Shown here one piece after another: positions 32,125 to 40,209 of a stretch of DNA of 64,000 nucleotides. The DNA is taken from assembly GCA_016200045.1 (NCBI GenBank), contig JACQFN010000018.1, forward strand, positions 62,001 through 126,000, written 5' to 3'. This DNA is from Nitrososphaerota archaeon. GTDB lineage: Archaea > Thermoproteota > Nitrososphaeria > Nitrososphaerales > Gagatemarchaeaceae. Made by a program: the position numbers and the translations under genes. Numbering within the stretch: the stretch's first letter is position 1; every line of letters begins with the position of its first letter. The notes under the pieces are model-generated. The model had not been told where the DNA came from. It did not search any database and saw only the letters and a list, made by a program, of their open reading frames with translations.

Positions 32125-32526
32125 CTACTCCTGACCTACGACCCTTCCGCCTGCGGCCTCAACCTTGGCTTGGGCCCTCTTGGTGAAATAGTCTACCTTG
32201 ACGGCATAGGAGCCTTTGACGCTCCCCGACCCGAGGAGTTTTTGGATACCCAGCTTCGCAAGGTCGACCTCTCCCTTCCCCCTTGCTATCGAATCGAGGT
32301 CTCCGACGTTCAGCCATGCGCTCGGTTTCACGTACCCAGGTGGCCTGAAAGGGTCCCTCCCGAAGTGGTTCGGGTCGTTTATGACAAGCCAGCTCCACTT
32401 GTGCTTGTGGAGCCCCGCGTTCCCGTGCCCGCCTTGCTTGCCGGAGTGCCTGTGCTGCCCAATCTGACCGTAACCGTGGGTCCTTGACCCCCTGTACCTG
32501 CGTCCCTTCCTAGCCCTGGTCGGCAC
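32125..32526 (-). CDS. rpl15: 50S ribosomal protein L15
   Basis: 133 residues, GTG start at 32526. The glycine/histidine-rich N-terminus (RGSRTHGYGQIGQHRHSGKQ) and the C-terminal AGGRVVGQE fit archaeal L15. It directly abuts L30. Confidence 0.95.
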   Translation of the reverse strand: MPTRARKGRRYRGSRTHGYGQIGQHRHSGKQGGHGNAGLHKHKWSWLVINDPNHFGRDPFRPPGYVKPSAWLNVGDLDSIARGKGEVDLAKLGIQKLLGSGSVKGSYAVKVDYFTKRAQAKVEAAGGRVVGQE

Positions 32527-32991
32527 CTATACCATCCTCCTCATAATCTCTGGTAGCTTCGGGTTCCTCCCGAGCGTCCCCCTCTCCGTCGCCTGCCTTC
32601 TAAGCGAGCTCTTGAAACCTCCCCTCGGCGGCCCCAAACGGAAGAACGGCCGGACCCCCTTCACAGCGGAGAGTCTGATCCCTCCCTTGAGCATCTCGTC
32701 TGCCATCTGGGCGTGGTCCTTGTACCCGAGTTTCTTCACCGCAGCCGCGTCGAGTGTCTTGCTCTCGCTCACCATCCCCCTTTTCTTCAGCAGAGCGGTC
32801 AGAAGCTCTGGCTCCGCGTCCGTCCACGCGAGGTAGTCCTTGCACAGCTTCAGCATCCCGACCGTGGTGACGTCGTCGGTGACCACCGAGGCTGTGAACT
32901 TGCGGACCACCCTTAGCTCCTCCAGGGTCTTCCTGACTCCTGAGGAGGAGTTTATCGCCCCGTGGAGGTTGAGAACCAGGATTAGTTTCAT
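32527..32991 (-). CDS. rpl30: 50S ribosomal protein L30
   Basis: 154 residues, the archaeal long form. It begins with the L30 core (LVLNLHGAINSSSGVRKTLE). The extended C-terminal part is rich in basic residues (FFRLGPPRGGFKSSLRRQ). Confidence 0.95.
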   Translation of the reverse strand: MKLILVLNLHGAINSSSGVRKTLEELRVVRKFTASVVTDDVTTVGMLKLCKDYLAWTDAEPELLTALLKKRGMVSESKTLDAAAVKKLGYKDHAQMADEMLKGGIRLSAVKGVRPFFRLGPPRGGFKSSLRRQATERGTLGRNPKLPEIMRRMV

Positions 32992-33002
32992 TTCTTCTTA
33001 CC

Positions 33003-33635
33003 TCAGACGTTCAACCCGTGAGACATCCTGAAAGCGTCGTAGACTGCGTTGGCGAGAGATGACATCGTGTTCGTCGACCCGAACGTCCTGATCCAGGCGT
33101 CCTTCACCCCCGCGAGCTGGAGGAGGTTCTTGAGAGCAGGCCCCGCGACGAGTCCCAGCGCCCTCGGCCCTGGGATGACTTCGACCGTAACGCTCCCGGC
33201 CTTCCCGCGGATCCTGTACGGGACGGAGTGCGTCCGACCGCACCTGCACTCCCAGCTCCCGCACCCCAGCTTGACGGGTATGATGTTTAGCAGGGCGGCG
33301 ACCGTGGCCTTCTCGATCGCTTCTCTTGTCTGCATTGCCTTCGCCTTTCCCACTCCGAACCAGCCGGCCCCGTTTCCGACCGCAACGACCGCCGAGAACC
33401 TCGTCAGCTCTCCCGCGTCCGTCTGTTTCTGGACCACGCTCACCCCGACCACTTCGTTCCTGAGGTCCGGAAGGAGCTTTCTGACTATCTCAGACTCCCT
33501 TACTCTCTGCCCGCTTCGGAATACTTCCTCCAGCGACGTCACCTTTCCCTCGTTTACAAGGGTACCGAGCTTCGTCCGCGGGACCCAGACTTCCTGTTCC
33601 TCTTCCCTCTCCCTTCTGGCCATCATAGACATCAC
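33003..33635 (-). CDS. rps5: 30S ribosomal protein S5
   Basis: 210 residues. RFSAVVAVGNGAGWFGVGKAK is the S5 double-stranded RNA-binding signature, and CGRTHSVPYRIRGKAGSVTV is the archaeal/eukaryal S2e-like insert. The start is at 33635 or a few residues in (MMSMMARRE); a 4-nt overlap with L18 favours 33635. Confidence 0.95.
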   Translation of the reverse strand: MMSMMARREREEEQEVWVPRTKLGTLVNEGKVTSLEEVFRSGQRVRESEIVRKLLPDLRNEVVGVSVVQKQTDAGELTRFSAVVAVGNGAGWFGVGKAKAMQTREAIEKATVAALLNIIPVKLGCGSWECRCGRTHSVPYRIRGKAGSVTVEVIPGPRALGLVAGPALKNLLQLAGVKDAWIRTFGSTNTMSSLANAVYDAFRMSHGLNV

Positions 33636-34213
33636 TTCTTCGACCCCACAATCGCGGCCTTTGTCTTCTCGAACTCCTGAGGATATTCTTCCGGTCTGAA
33701 CCCTCCCTTTAGGAGGCCCGAAAACCTGCGAGAATAGGAATCCTTGTCCTCCGCCGCTAGTTTGGCTGCGAAATCGGCGATCGACCTGCCGCTAATCCTG
33801 TCGCCAGAGGGGAGGACCTCTTCCCCAACCGGGACCTTGATCCCTGCGTCGACCACGCCTTTCACGAACGCGGAGACCCTCGCCCCGGATACGAAAGGTG
33901 CGAGGCCGTTGTAGACTATCGCCTCTTTCACCCCCTTCGACAGGGCGCCTCTCCCGGCAAGCGTCCCGAGCAGATAGCTCGCCGGGGTCGAATTCAGAGA
34001 ACCACGCCATCCGAACTTTCGGAGCTGCCTGGAATGGGCGGAAGCCAGGACGATGTCACCGTTTACCTGGGGCCGCACGAACTGCGCTGACACGTTCTTG
34101 TTCGAGACCCGGACGACGAGCAGCGGCACCTTCGATGAGATGACCTTCTTCCTCGCTCGGTAGTCGGTCACTCCCTGGCGCCTCCTCCTCTGCAGCGGAA
34201 CGTGCCCCTCCAT
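33632..34213 (-). CDS. rpl18: 50S ribosomal protein L18
   Basis: 193 residues, archaeal L18/L5e type that binds 5S rRNA with L5. N-terminal YRARKKVISSKVPLLVVRVS and GWRGSLNSTPASYLLGTLAG are diagnostic. Overlaps S5 by 4 nt and abuts L19e. Confidence 0.95.
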   Translation of the reverse strand: MEGHVPLQRRRRQGVTDYRARKKVISSKVPLLVVRVSNKNVSAQFVRPQVNGDIVLASAHSRQLRKFGWRGSLNSTPASYLLGTLAGRGALSKGVKEAIVYNGLAPFVSGARVSAFVKGVVDAGIKVPVGEEVLPSGDRISGRSIADFAAKLAAEDKDSYSRRFSGLLKGGFRPEEYPQEFEKTKAAIVGSKK

Positions 34214-34648
34214 CTACTTCCGCTCCTCCTTCATCAATTCGAGAAGGTGCTTGACGCCTCTGACCTGTCCTCCCTTGACCTGCTTGTACAGCTTCTTGTA
34301 GGCCACCTGGCTGAGTTCTCCTCTCTCCTGGGCGACCTTCAGCCTCCATCGTAACGCCCTGACTCTGGTCACCCATATCGTCTTTCTCGGGTTCCGGGCC
34401 CCCTTGCTCCCTTCCGTCGAGCCCGACCCTCTACCTCTCTTCAGCCGGGCCGCGCGCTCCCGCTTCCTGCCACTCGATATGCCCTTCTCTGGCGCGGCCT
34501 TTATCGCGCCGAAGCCGATCAGGCCCCTGATCGTACTGCGGGTAATGGCGTCCTGAATCAGGTCCGAGTACTCTTCGTCGAATATGACCCTGTCGACACC
34601 CACGCCGAGGACCGATGCGGCCAGCCTCCTCTTACTCCTCAGATTCAA
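34214..34648 (-). CDS. rpl19e: 50S ribosomal protein L19e
   Basis: 144 residues, TTG start at 34648. LRSKRRLAASVLGVGVDRV and the basic GRKRERAARLKRGRGSGSTE region are L19e hallmarks. The start lies inside the last codons of L32e (17-nt overlap). Confidence 0.95.
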   Translation of the reverse strand: MNLRSKRRLAASVLGVGVDRVIFDEEYSDLIQDAITRSTIRGLIGFGAIKAAPEKGISSGRKRERAARLKRGRGSGSTEGSKGARNPRKTIWVTRVRALRWRLKVAQERGELSQVAYKKLYKQVKGGQVRGVKHLLELMKEERK

Positions 34649-35060
34649 CTATCCTCAACCCCGTGGGATTGACAACCCTGAGCCCCAGTTCGTTCGCCCT
34701 GGTGAGGATCGCCTCCCTTTTTTTCGCGCCTACCGTCCCTCCGATCCGGGCCACGTTCCTTCCCGGTACGAGCCCGTCAAGGTCCGAGACCTTGTAGACA
34801 AGCACTTCGATGTGCCCGCTGGGATGAATTCCCCTGGATTCGACCGGGCCGCGGTAGCCTACCTTGACGAGCGCGGGCCATCCCTTGTCCTGACGCCGCA
34901 CCTTGTTGTCTACCCCCTTCGGCCTGCGCCATTCAGGATGGATCCTGACGTAGCGCCAGCTCTCCTGTCTGACGAACTCCGGTCTGTGTTCTGCGAGCTC
35001 CTTCCTCTTGACGACCAGCGCCTTCAGGCGGTTCTCCTCGGAAACCTTCGGCTTCGGCAA
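34632..35060 (-). CDS. rpl32e: 50S ribosomal protein L32e
   Basis: About 142 residues from the TTG at 35060, two bases after the L6 stop. The core ESWRYVRIHPEWRRPKGVDN and KVGYRGPVESRGIHPSG is typical L32e. The open frame continues upstream, but only within L6. No ATG or GTG is available between the L6 stop and the conserved part, which supports the TTG. Confidence 0.92.
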   Translation of the reverse strand: MPKPKVSEENRLKALVVKRKELAEHRPEFVRQESWRYVRIHPEWRRPKGVDNKVRRQDKGWPALVKVGYRGPVESRGIHPSGHIEVLVYKVSDLDGLVPGRNVARIGGTVGAKKREAILTRANELGLRVVNPTGLRIVESEE

Positions 35061-35062
35061 TT

Positions 35063-35608
35063 TTACCAGCCCTTCTCCTTCGCGTATATGTATACGCCGT
35101 CGAGGAAGATCCTCTGGTCCTTCCTCTTGATCTTGGTCGCGAGCTCGACATTGGCCGCGGTCTGGCCGACGTCCTCGACCGAGACCCCCTTCACCACTAT
35201 GTCGTCCCCTTCGATGCTCACCTTGCACTTGCCAACGACCTTCGCGACCCTCGGGGAGCGTTCCCCCACGAAGTTCTCGACAAGGATCTCGTCCCCCTTC
35301 GTCTTGACCGAGATCGGGAAGTGGGCGTAGACTACCTTCAGCCTGTAGGTGTACCCTTCGGTCACGCCCGTGGCCATGTTGTTGATCAGGCTGGAGACGG
35401 TGTTGACTATGACGCGGTCCTTCTTCTTCTTGGAGAACGGGGTCAGTACCACCTTGTTCCCGTCGAGGTCAACGTTGATGTTGATCTTCTCGAAGTTTTT
35501 CTTCGTCTCGCCCAGCTTTCCCTTAATCGTCAGGGTCCTCCCGTCCATCGAAGCCGTCACTGCTTCGGGGAGTTCGACCGAACCCGCCGGGACCTGCTCA
35601 GTAGACAT
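35063..35608 (-). CDS. rpl6: 50S ribosomal protein L6
   Basis: 181 residues with the two L6 repeats: VTASMDGRTLTIKGKLGETK at the start and VKVVGKCKVSIEG-like sequence in the second domain, ending in QRIFLDGVYIYAKEKGW. Overlaps S8 by 11 nt. Confidence 0.95.
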   Translation of the reverse strand: MSTEQVPAGSVELPEAVTASMDGRTLTIKGKLGETKKNFEKININVDLDGNKVVLTPFSKKKKDRVIVNTVSSLINNMATGVTEGYTYRLKVVYAHFPISVKTKGDEILVENFVGERSPRVAKVVGKCKVSIEGDDIVVKGVSVEDVGQTAANVELATKIKRKDQRIFLDGVYIYAKEKGW

Positions 35609-35990
35609 AGCCGACCAGCCTCCCCCCTATCCCCTTCTCCTGCGCCTCCGAGTGAGGCATGACCCCCTGGGGGGTCGAGACGATGAGCGTCCCCACCCCG
35701 ACCGCGGGGAGGTACCTGTGCTCCCAGTCCACGAGCTTCGAGGACTTCACCGGGAACCTAGGTGAGATGACTCCGCACTTGTTGATCCTTCCGAGCAGCT
35801 GGATGCGGAGCTTCCCCCCAACCCCGTCGTCGATGAATTCGAACTCTCCGACGTACCGCCTCTTCTGGAGGACCTTCAGGACCTCGCTTGCGAGGCTGGA
35901 CGCGGGTATCACCATGCACTCGCGCTTGTTGCGCAATTCCGCGTTCTGGAGACTGGCGAACAGGTTAGAGAGGATGTTTGTGGCCGCCAT
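35598..35990 (-). CDS. rps8: 30S ribosomal protein S8
   Basis: 130 residues. N-terminal DILANLLSSI-equivalent is NILSNLFASLQNAELRNKRE, and the C-terminal VSTPQGVMPHSEAQEKGIGG is the S8 signature. Ten nt after S14. Confidence 0.95.
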   Translation of the reverse strand: MAATNILSNLFASLQNAELRNKRECMVIPASSLASEVLKVLQKRRYVGEFEFIDDGVGGKLRIQLLGRINKCGVISPRFPVKSSKLVDWEHRYLPAVGVGTLIVSTPQGVMPHSEAQEKGIGGRLVGYVY

Positions 35991-36000
35991 GCTGGTTCGC

Positions 36001-36162
36001 CTAGTCGTACTTCCTGAAGCCGAGCTTCTCCGCGACTTCCCTGAAACACTGCCTGCAGAGGACGAGGTCGTATGAGCGGATTACCGCCCCGTACTGCCCG
36101 CACCTTCGGCAGTAGTGGCTGGACTTCCCGTACTTCCGCTGCTTTGTGTGCCTCTCCTTCAT
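36001..36162 (-). CDS. rps14: 30S ribosomal protein S14 (zinc-binding, type Z)
   Basis: 53 residues, found by translating the gap between S8 and L5: [20 protein letters not shown] onward. Four cysteines at 18, 21, 36 and 39 (CRRC...CRQC) form the zinc site. The sequence ends KLGFRKYD, as in archaeal S14. The ATG at 36162 overlaps the L5 stop by 4 nt. Easy to miss because it is so short. Confidence 0.95.
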   Translation of the reverse strand: MKERHTKQRKYGKSSHYCRRCGQYGAVIRSYDLVLCRQCFREVAEKLGFRKYD

Positions 36163-36686
36163 GGCGTTGAAACCCCGAAGTTCTCGCGGAAGTAACGCAA
36201 CGACTCCTCCTTGTTCACCAGATGAGACCTCCCCACGCGAGAGGTCCTCCTCGCCCTCCTCGCAACGCTGTAACCCGTTCGCTCAAGTAGGATTGAGACG
36301 TTCATCCCGAGGATCCCTACCGCTGGGTCGTATTTCGTTCCCGGTATCTCGATGTGTTCCTTGATCCCGAACGAGACCGACCCTCGATCGTCGAAGCAGG
36401 AATCTGCCAGCTTCTTCTCCCGCGCCGTCAGGAGCTTCTCGATGAGCTCGCGAGTCCTCTTGCCGCGGACCGTGACCACGACACCTATCGGCTCCCCCTC
36501 GTGGATCCCGAAGTCCCTGATCGACTTTTTGGCCTTCCTCTGGCTCGGCTTCTGCCCCGTAACCTCCTGCAGCACCCGCTTTCCTCTCTCGATAGCCTCC
36601 CCCGACTTCCCAAGCCCGATGTTGACTACGACCTTCCCGACCCTGATCGACCGCATGGGGTTGTCCTGGACAGCTTCCTGGGTCAT
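36159..36686 (-). CDS. rpl5: 50S ribosomal protein L5
   Basis: 175 residues. [20 protein letters not shown] and the central [20 protein letters not shown] are the L5 core that binds 5S rRNA. It overlaps S4e by 4 nt at its 5' end and S14 by 4 nt at its 3' end. Confidence 0.95.
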   Translation of the reverse strand: MTQEAVQDNPMRSIRVGKVVVNIGLGKSGEAIERGKRVLQEVTGQKPSQRKAKKSIRDFGIHEGEPIGVVVTVRGKRTRELIEKLLTAREKKLADSCFDDRGSVSFGIKEHIEIPGTKYDPAVGILGMNVSILLERTGYSVARRARRTSRVGRSHLVNKEESLRYFRENFGVSTP

Positions 36687-37411
36687 GCCGATTGGGCTCC
36701 CACCCCGATCAGCGGGGAATCTGCGCCCACCGGGAACACGAGCCTGGACGGAATCTCGGCGTCCCCGCTCGGGAGCGTGATCTTTACCATCCTCTCTCTG
36801 GATATCGTCCCCTTCTTGACATCCCTGATCTTGCCCGTCTGCCCTGCCCTGTCCCCCGAGAGGACTAGCCCCACCGAACCCTTCTGCAGCTTGACCTTCG
36901 CGAGGACCTTCTGGGACGGGACCTCGAGGAGGACGGCGTCTCCGGGGGCCAGGTCGAGGGCGTCGTCGAGAAGAGAGCGGCCGTCGTGAAGGCCGTACTG
37001 GAAGTGGCCCCCCCTGATCTTGGTCTTTGTGTGGACGCTGCAGAGCTTCTTGCCGCCTTCATCCCCTTCCACCTTCAGGGGGGAGAGTCCCTTGGGGGTC
37101 GGTATGAGCCTGAAGGACGCTCCCTCGACTGGTATGCTGACCACGTTGAAGAGCCCGACCGGGAAGCTCGGGGAAGCCCTTGGAGTGCCGTCAACGAGGA
37201 CCTTTCCGGTCTTCATCACCAGTCTCAGCTCTCTACCGGTCTCCGCCATCCCCACGAGATCCCGCACCACCACTCCCAGCGGGTACGAGGCCACTATCGG
37301 ATGCGGCCCGGGGAGTGGCTTGTAGATGAACCGGTCCGACTTCCTCGAAATGTCCCAGGTGCGGGGCGCGGCGACCCGCTTCAGCTTGTTGCGCCCTCCC
37401 TTGATCCCCAT
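36683..37411 (-). CDS. rps4e: 30S ribosomal protein S4e
   Basis: 242 residues. The N-terminal GGRNKLKRVAAPRTWDISRK, an S4 domain around VLVDGTPRASPSFPVGLFNV, and a C-terminal KOW motif (GLVLSGDRAGQTGKIRDVKK) give the standard S4e layout. Directly abuts L24. Confidence 0.95.
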   Translation of the reverse strand: MGIKGGRNKLKRVAAPRTWDISRKSDRFIYKPLPGPHPIVASYPLGVVVRDLVGMAETGRELRLVMKTGKVLVDGTPRASPSFPVGLFNVVSIPVEGASFRLIPTPKGLSPLKVEGDEGGKKLCSVHTKTKIRGGHFQYGLHDGRSLLDDALDLAPGDAVLLEVPSQKVLAKVKLQKGSVGLVLSGDRAGQTGKIRDVKKGTISRERMVKITLPSGDAEIPSRLVFPVGADSPLIGVGAQSA

Positions 37412-37702
37412 CTAAGCCCCGACCTCCAGCTTCGCGGCCCTCAGCTTGTCATCCAAGGTTAGCGATGTGATGACAACGTTCGATGACTGGATCCCCACTG
37501 GGGAGGTTCCTCCTTTGATCTTGTCGCGGGTGACCCCCTCGACGTTGAGCCTTCCTTCTCCGGGGAAGACCATTGTGACCTTCCCTTCGATCCCCTTGAA
37601 CTCTCCTCTGACTATCTTGACTGAGTCGCCCACTCTGGGGGTGAAGCTCCTCCTGTGATGCCTTTCCCGTAGGTCCTTCGACAGGGCTGCGCCGAATTTC
37701 AA
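37412..37702 (-). CDS. rpl24: 50S ribosomal protein L24
   Basis: About 96 residues from the TTG at 37702. The HHRRSFTPRVGDSVKIVRGE block holds the KOW motif of L24/L26e. The open frame reaches an ATG at 37753, but that would overlap L14 by 40 nt with unfamiliar sequence, so the inner start is preferred; the exact start is uncertain. Confidence 0.9.
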   Translation of the reverse strand: MKFGAALSKDLRERHHRRSFTPRVGDSVKIVRGEFKGIEGKVTMVFPGEGRLNVEGVTRDKIKGGTSPVGIQSSNVVITSLTLDDKLRAAKLEVGA

Positions 37703-37713
37703 GTCAACTCGCC

Positions 37714-38148
37714 TCAGATTATTATCGAAGCCAGGTTGGCTATCCTCGGCCACTTTTCTGCGGCCTCGCTCGCTACGGGTCCCTTGATGTCGGTCCCCTT
37801 CAGGTCCCCTTCGGGGGTGACGATGACGGCTGCGTTGTCCTCGAACGAAACCCTCAGCCCGCTCACCCTCCTCACGGGATACTTCTGCCGAATAATGACC
37901 GCCCCAAAGACCTGCTTCCTCAGGTCGGGGGGGCCTCGCTTTACCACGCAGACTATGCTGTCTCCGACCGACGCTGCAGGGAGCCTGGCGAGCCTAGTCT
38001 TGGCCTTCGTCACCTGGACCACCCTCAGGGTCTTCGCACCCGTGTTGTCGGCGCATGTGATGACGGCATTCAGGGGAATCGCCCTCGTGATGTAGTTCTT
38101 GAACTCTTCAACGCCCTTCGCCGAGACCGCGCGTGACTTCGTCGACAC
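37714..38148 (-). CDS. rpl14: 50S ribosomal protein L14
   Basis: 144 residues, GTG start at 38148 overlapping the S17 stop by one base. ITCADNTGAKTLRVVQV and the ending GPVASEAAEKWPRIANLASI are L14 signatures. Confidence 0.95.
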   Translation of the reverse strand: MSTKSRAVSAKGVEEFKNYITRAIPLNAVITCADNTGAKTLRVVQVTKAKTRLARLPAASVGDSIVCVVKRGPPDLRKQVFGAVIIRQKYPVRRVSGLRVSFEDNAAVIVTPEGDLKGTDIKGPVASEAAEKWPRIANLASIII

Positions 38149-38480
38149 TATGCCCCTCTCCCGGCCTCAACCACCACGAACGAGATCGTCTTCGAAAGCG
38201 GCCTGCACTCCCCTATCGTCACCCTGTCTCCTTCCTGGGCGTCGATGCAGGGCGGCAAGTGCGCGCTGACCCTGCTCCGCCTCCTCTCTCCCCTGTTGAA
38301 CTTCCCCACCATGTGCAGATACTCCATCTGGACAACGACGAAGCCCTTTCCCTCTGCTGAGACGGCCTTCCCCGTGAGCAGCCTCCCCCTGACCTTGAGG
38401 CTCCCGTGGAAGGGACACCTGTCGTCCTGGCACTCCTTCTTCGGAGCGACGACCTCGAGGCCAGCGGCGGTCATCTTCAT
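38148..38480 (-). CDS. rps17: 30S ribosomal protein S17
   Basis: 110 residues. CPFHGSLKVRGRLLTGKAVS and EGDRVTIGECRPLSKTISFV are the OB-fold S17 motifs in the archaeal S11e-like form. Overlaps the RNase P gene by 4 nt. Confidence 0.95.
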   Translation of the reverse strand: MKMTAAGLEVVAPKKECQDDRCPFHGSLKVRGRLLTGKAVSAEGKGFVVVQMEYLHMVGKFNRGERRRSRVSAHLPPCIDAQEGDRVTIGECRPLSKTISFVVVEAGRGA

Positions 38481-38707
38481 TTCGCTCCGAGGCGCTCTTC
38501 GGGCCTTCCAATGACGTCGTCACCGTTGACCATTCGGCCGGAACCACTGACCAGGAAGGCGGCGCCCTTCTTTTCCACTCTGATCTTCCCGTCCCGAAAA
38601 CCGATGACAAAGGTCTTCGCCGACTCGGTCAGCACCTTCCCCGCCCTACCCACCTTTGTGGGGTCGGTGGAAGCGACGACGGTCACGTGCTCTCCGACGA
38701 TGCTCAT
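38477..38707 (-). CDS. rnp1: Ribonuclease P protein component 1 (Rpp29/Pop4)
   Basis: 76 residues, small but complete in the Sm-like core: GEHVTVVASTDPTKVGRAGK, then TFVIGFRDGKIRVEKKGAAF. It is a structural subunit of archaeal RNase P, which removes tRNA 5' leaders. Its place between L29 and S17 is the standard archaeal position. Overlaps at both ends by 4 nt. Confidence 0.93.
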   Translation of the reverse strand: MSIVGEHVTVVASTDPTKVGRAGKVLTESAKTFVIGFRDGKIRVEKKGAAFLVSGSGRMVNGDDVIGRPEERLGAK

Positions 38708-38910
38708 TCGGCGACTCCTCCCTCTTGCATGACTGTAAGAACCCGCGCGATGTCCCTGCGAATCCTCCTGATGTTGCCCACGTCCTTCTTCACGACGCCC
38801 CTTTCGGCGCCGCCCTTCAGCTTGGAGAGCTCTGACCGGAGGTCGAAGAGCGTCTGCCTTAGCTTGTCAGCGTCCTGCTTCCTCAGTTCCTTCGGCTTGA
38901 GTTTGGCCAT
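38704..38910 (-). CDS. rpl29: 50S ribosomal protein L29
   Basis: 68 residues of two helices: KPKELRKQDADKLRQTLFDL and VGNIRRIRRDIARVLTVMQE. It starts 44 nt inside the 3' end of S3, an unusually large overlap for this operon. Confidence 0.95.
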   Translation of the reverse strand: MAKLKPKELRKQDADKLRQTLFDLRSELSKLKGGAERGVVKKDVGNIRRIRRDIARVLTVMQEGGVAE

Positions 38911-39541
38911 TCTCCTTCTTTTCCTCTTCCTTGATGTCTTCCTTGAGCACGAAGTCGGGCGGGAGCGCGTCCTTCAGGGCGATCTTGACTTTAATCCCGT
39001 AGAGCCCGAGCTTCAGGAGCACGTCGGTGGTGGCTTCGTTCACCGAGCGGTCTGCGGTGTCGCCGCTCTTCGGAACCACTCCTGCCCTGTACTTCTCGCC
39101 GTGAGACCTGTCGCTCCTGAGCTTCCCGGCCACTGATATCTCGACCCCTGCCGCGCCGGCGTTCATCACGTTGTTGACGGACCACTGCGCCGCCCTCCTG
39201 AAGGCGGTCCCGCGTGATACGATCTGAGCAATCCTGGCCGCCATTATCCGGGCGTTCAGCTCCGGGTTGGCCACCTCGGTCACCGCTATCTGCGGGTTCT
39301 GGAGCCCAAAGCGGGCTGCCACGTTTTCGGTCAGCTCCTTGATGCCGGTCCCCCTCCTCCCTATCGCGAGCCCGGGCCTGGCCACGTAGACCTTGAGGGT
39401 TATCCCGACGGGGGACTTCTGGACCTCGAGCCCGCCGTACCCGGCCTCCCTGAGCGCCTTTTCCAGGTATTCGTCCATGTCCGCGAAGGAGCGGCTCGTC
39501 ATGAGGATGGACTTCACGGAAGTTCTTTGCTGAACTGACAT
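38867..39541 (-). CDS. rps3: 30S ribosomal protein S3
   Basis: 224 residues. The KH domain contains GLAIGRRGTGIKELTENVAA, and the C-terminal lobe contains GVEISVAGKLRSDRSHGEKY. The Glu/Lys-rich tail extends over L29. Confidence 0.95.
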   Translation of the reverse strand: MSVQQRTSVKSILMTSRSFADMDEYLEKALREAGYGGLEVQKSPVGITLKVYVARPGLAIGRRGTGIKELTENVAARFGLQNPQIAVTEVANPELNARIMAARIAQIVSRGTAFRRAAQWSVNNVMNAGAAGVEISVAGKLRSDRSHGEKYRAGVVPKSGDTADRSVNEATTDVLLKLGLYGIKVKIALKDALPPDFVLKEDIKEEEKKENGQTQAEGTEEAGR

Positions 39542-39543
39542 TC

Positions 39544-40005
39544 CTATACTTCCTTGCCTACGAGTTCGATGTGGACGAGCTGATGGAAGTTCGGGGAGCT
39601 TCGGCCGAAGGCTCTCGGTGTGAAGTCCTTGATCGTCCTCCCGGCATAGCCGGACGCGTGGATGATTTGCACCCTCTCGGGGTCGAGGCCCTTGAATTCG
39701 GCGTTGCTCTGCAGGTTGCTCAGGACGTTCAGGTATGCGCCCGCGGCCTTCACCGGGAACGAGCCTGTAGGGAACCCCTGCAGCTCGCTCCTGTGGCCCA
39801 CCTTGAGCTTGTGCCGCCTGAAGGCAATCGCCTTCTTCTTCTCCCTGACTAGCTCTAGATACTCGATGGCGTCTGTGACTGTCATCCCCTTTATCGTGAC
39901 CGCTATTTCGCGGGCGGCCTTCGGGGAGACGTTGACCTCCCTCCCGCTGGCCCGCACGTGTACCGTTGGGTCGAAACCCTCGAAACTGTAACCATATTGA
40001 GGCAC
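39544..40005 (-). CDS. rpl22: 50S ribosomal protein L22
   Basis: 153 residues, archaeal L17e-like form. MTVTDAIEYLELVREKKKAI and the ending FGRSSPNFHQLVHIELVGKE fit L22. It is the first gene of the minus-strand operon here: L3, L4, L23, L2 and S19, which usually precede it, are not in the window. Confidence 0.95.
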   Translation of the reverse strand: MPQYGYSFEGFDPTVHVRASGREVNVSPKAAREIAVTIKGMTVTDAIEYLELVREKKKAIAFRRHKLKVGHRSELQGFPTGSFPVKAAGAYLNVLSNLQSNAEFKGLDPERVQIIHASGYAGRTIKDFTPRAFGRSSPNFHQLVHIELVGKEV

Positions 40006-40209
40006 TTTATCCCTCTCGTAGTCTTTCGCGTTTTCTCAGTGGCGTTAAAAGCTTTGTGAAGCACTTTTGAGAATTTGGTCTTCTCGGGTCGGGTGGAGGC
40101 CAGCGAAGTTCGAGCCGCGAGAGTCTCGTCAGAGTTTATAATCGCGAGAAGGCGGGCTCAGTTACTGTCGGCTGTCAACTTGTGGTCTTCCAGGACTCCT
40201 CCGAAACTG
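40006..40209. promoter_or_regulatory. Divergent promoter region L22 operon / sdhA
   Basis: For the ribosomal operon, minus-strand CTTTTAAC (40044-40051) is a TATA-like box. For sdhA, GTTTATAAT (40134-40142) is a good box that would start a transcript near 40167. Nothing else is recognised in the gap. Confidence 0.5.

Noticed and set aside
31033-32487. 484-residue plus-strand open frame opposite secY and L15
   Set aside because: It is the antisense shadow of SecY; composition (Asp/Glu/Arg/Pro) reflects reversed codons and there is no domain.
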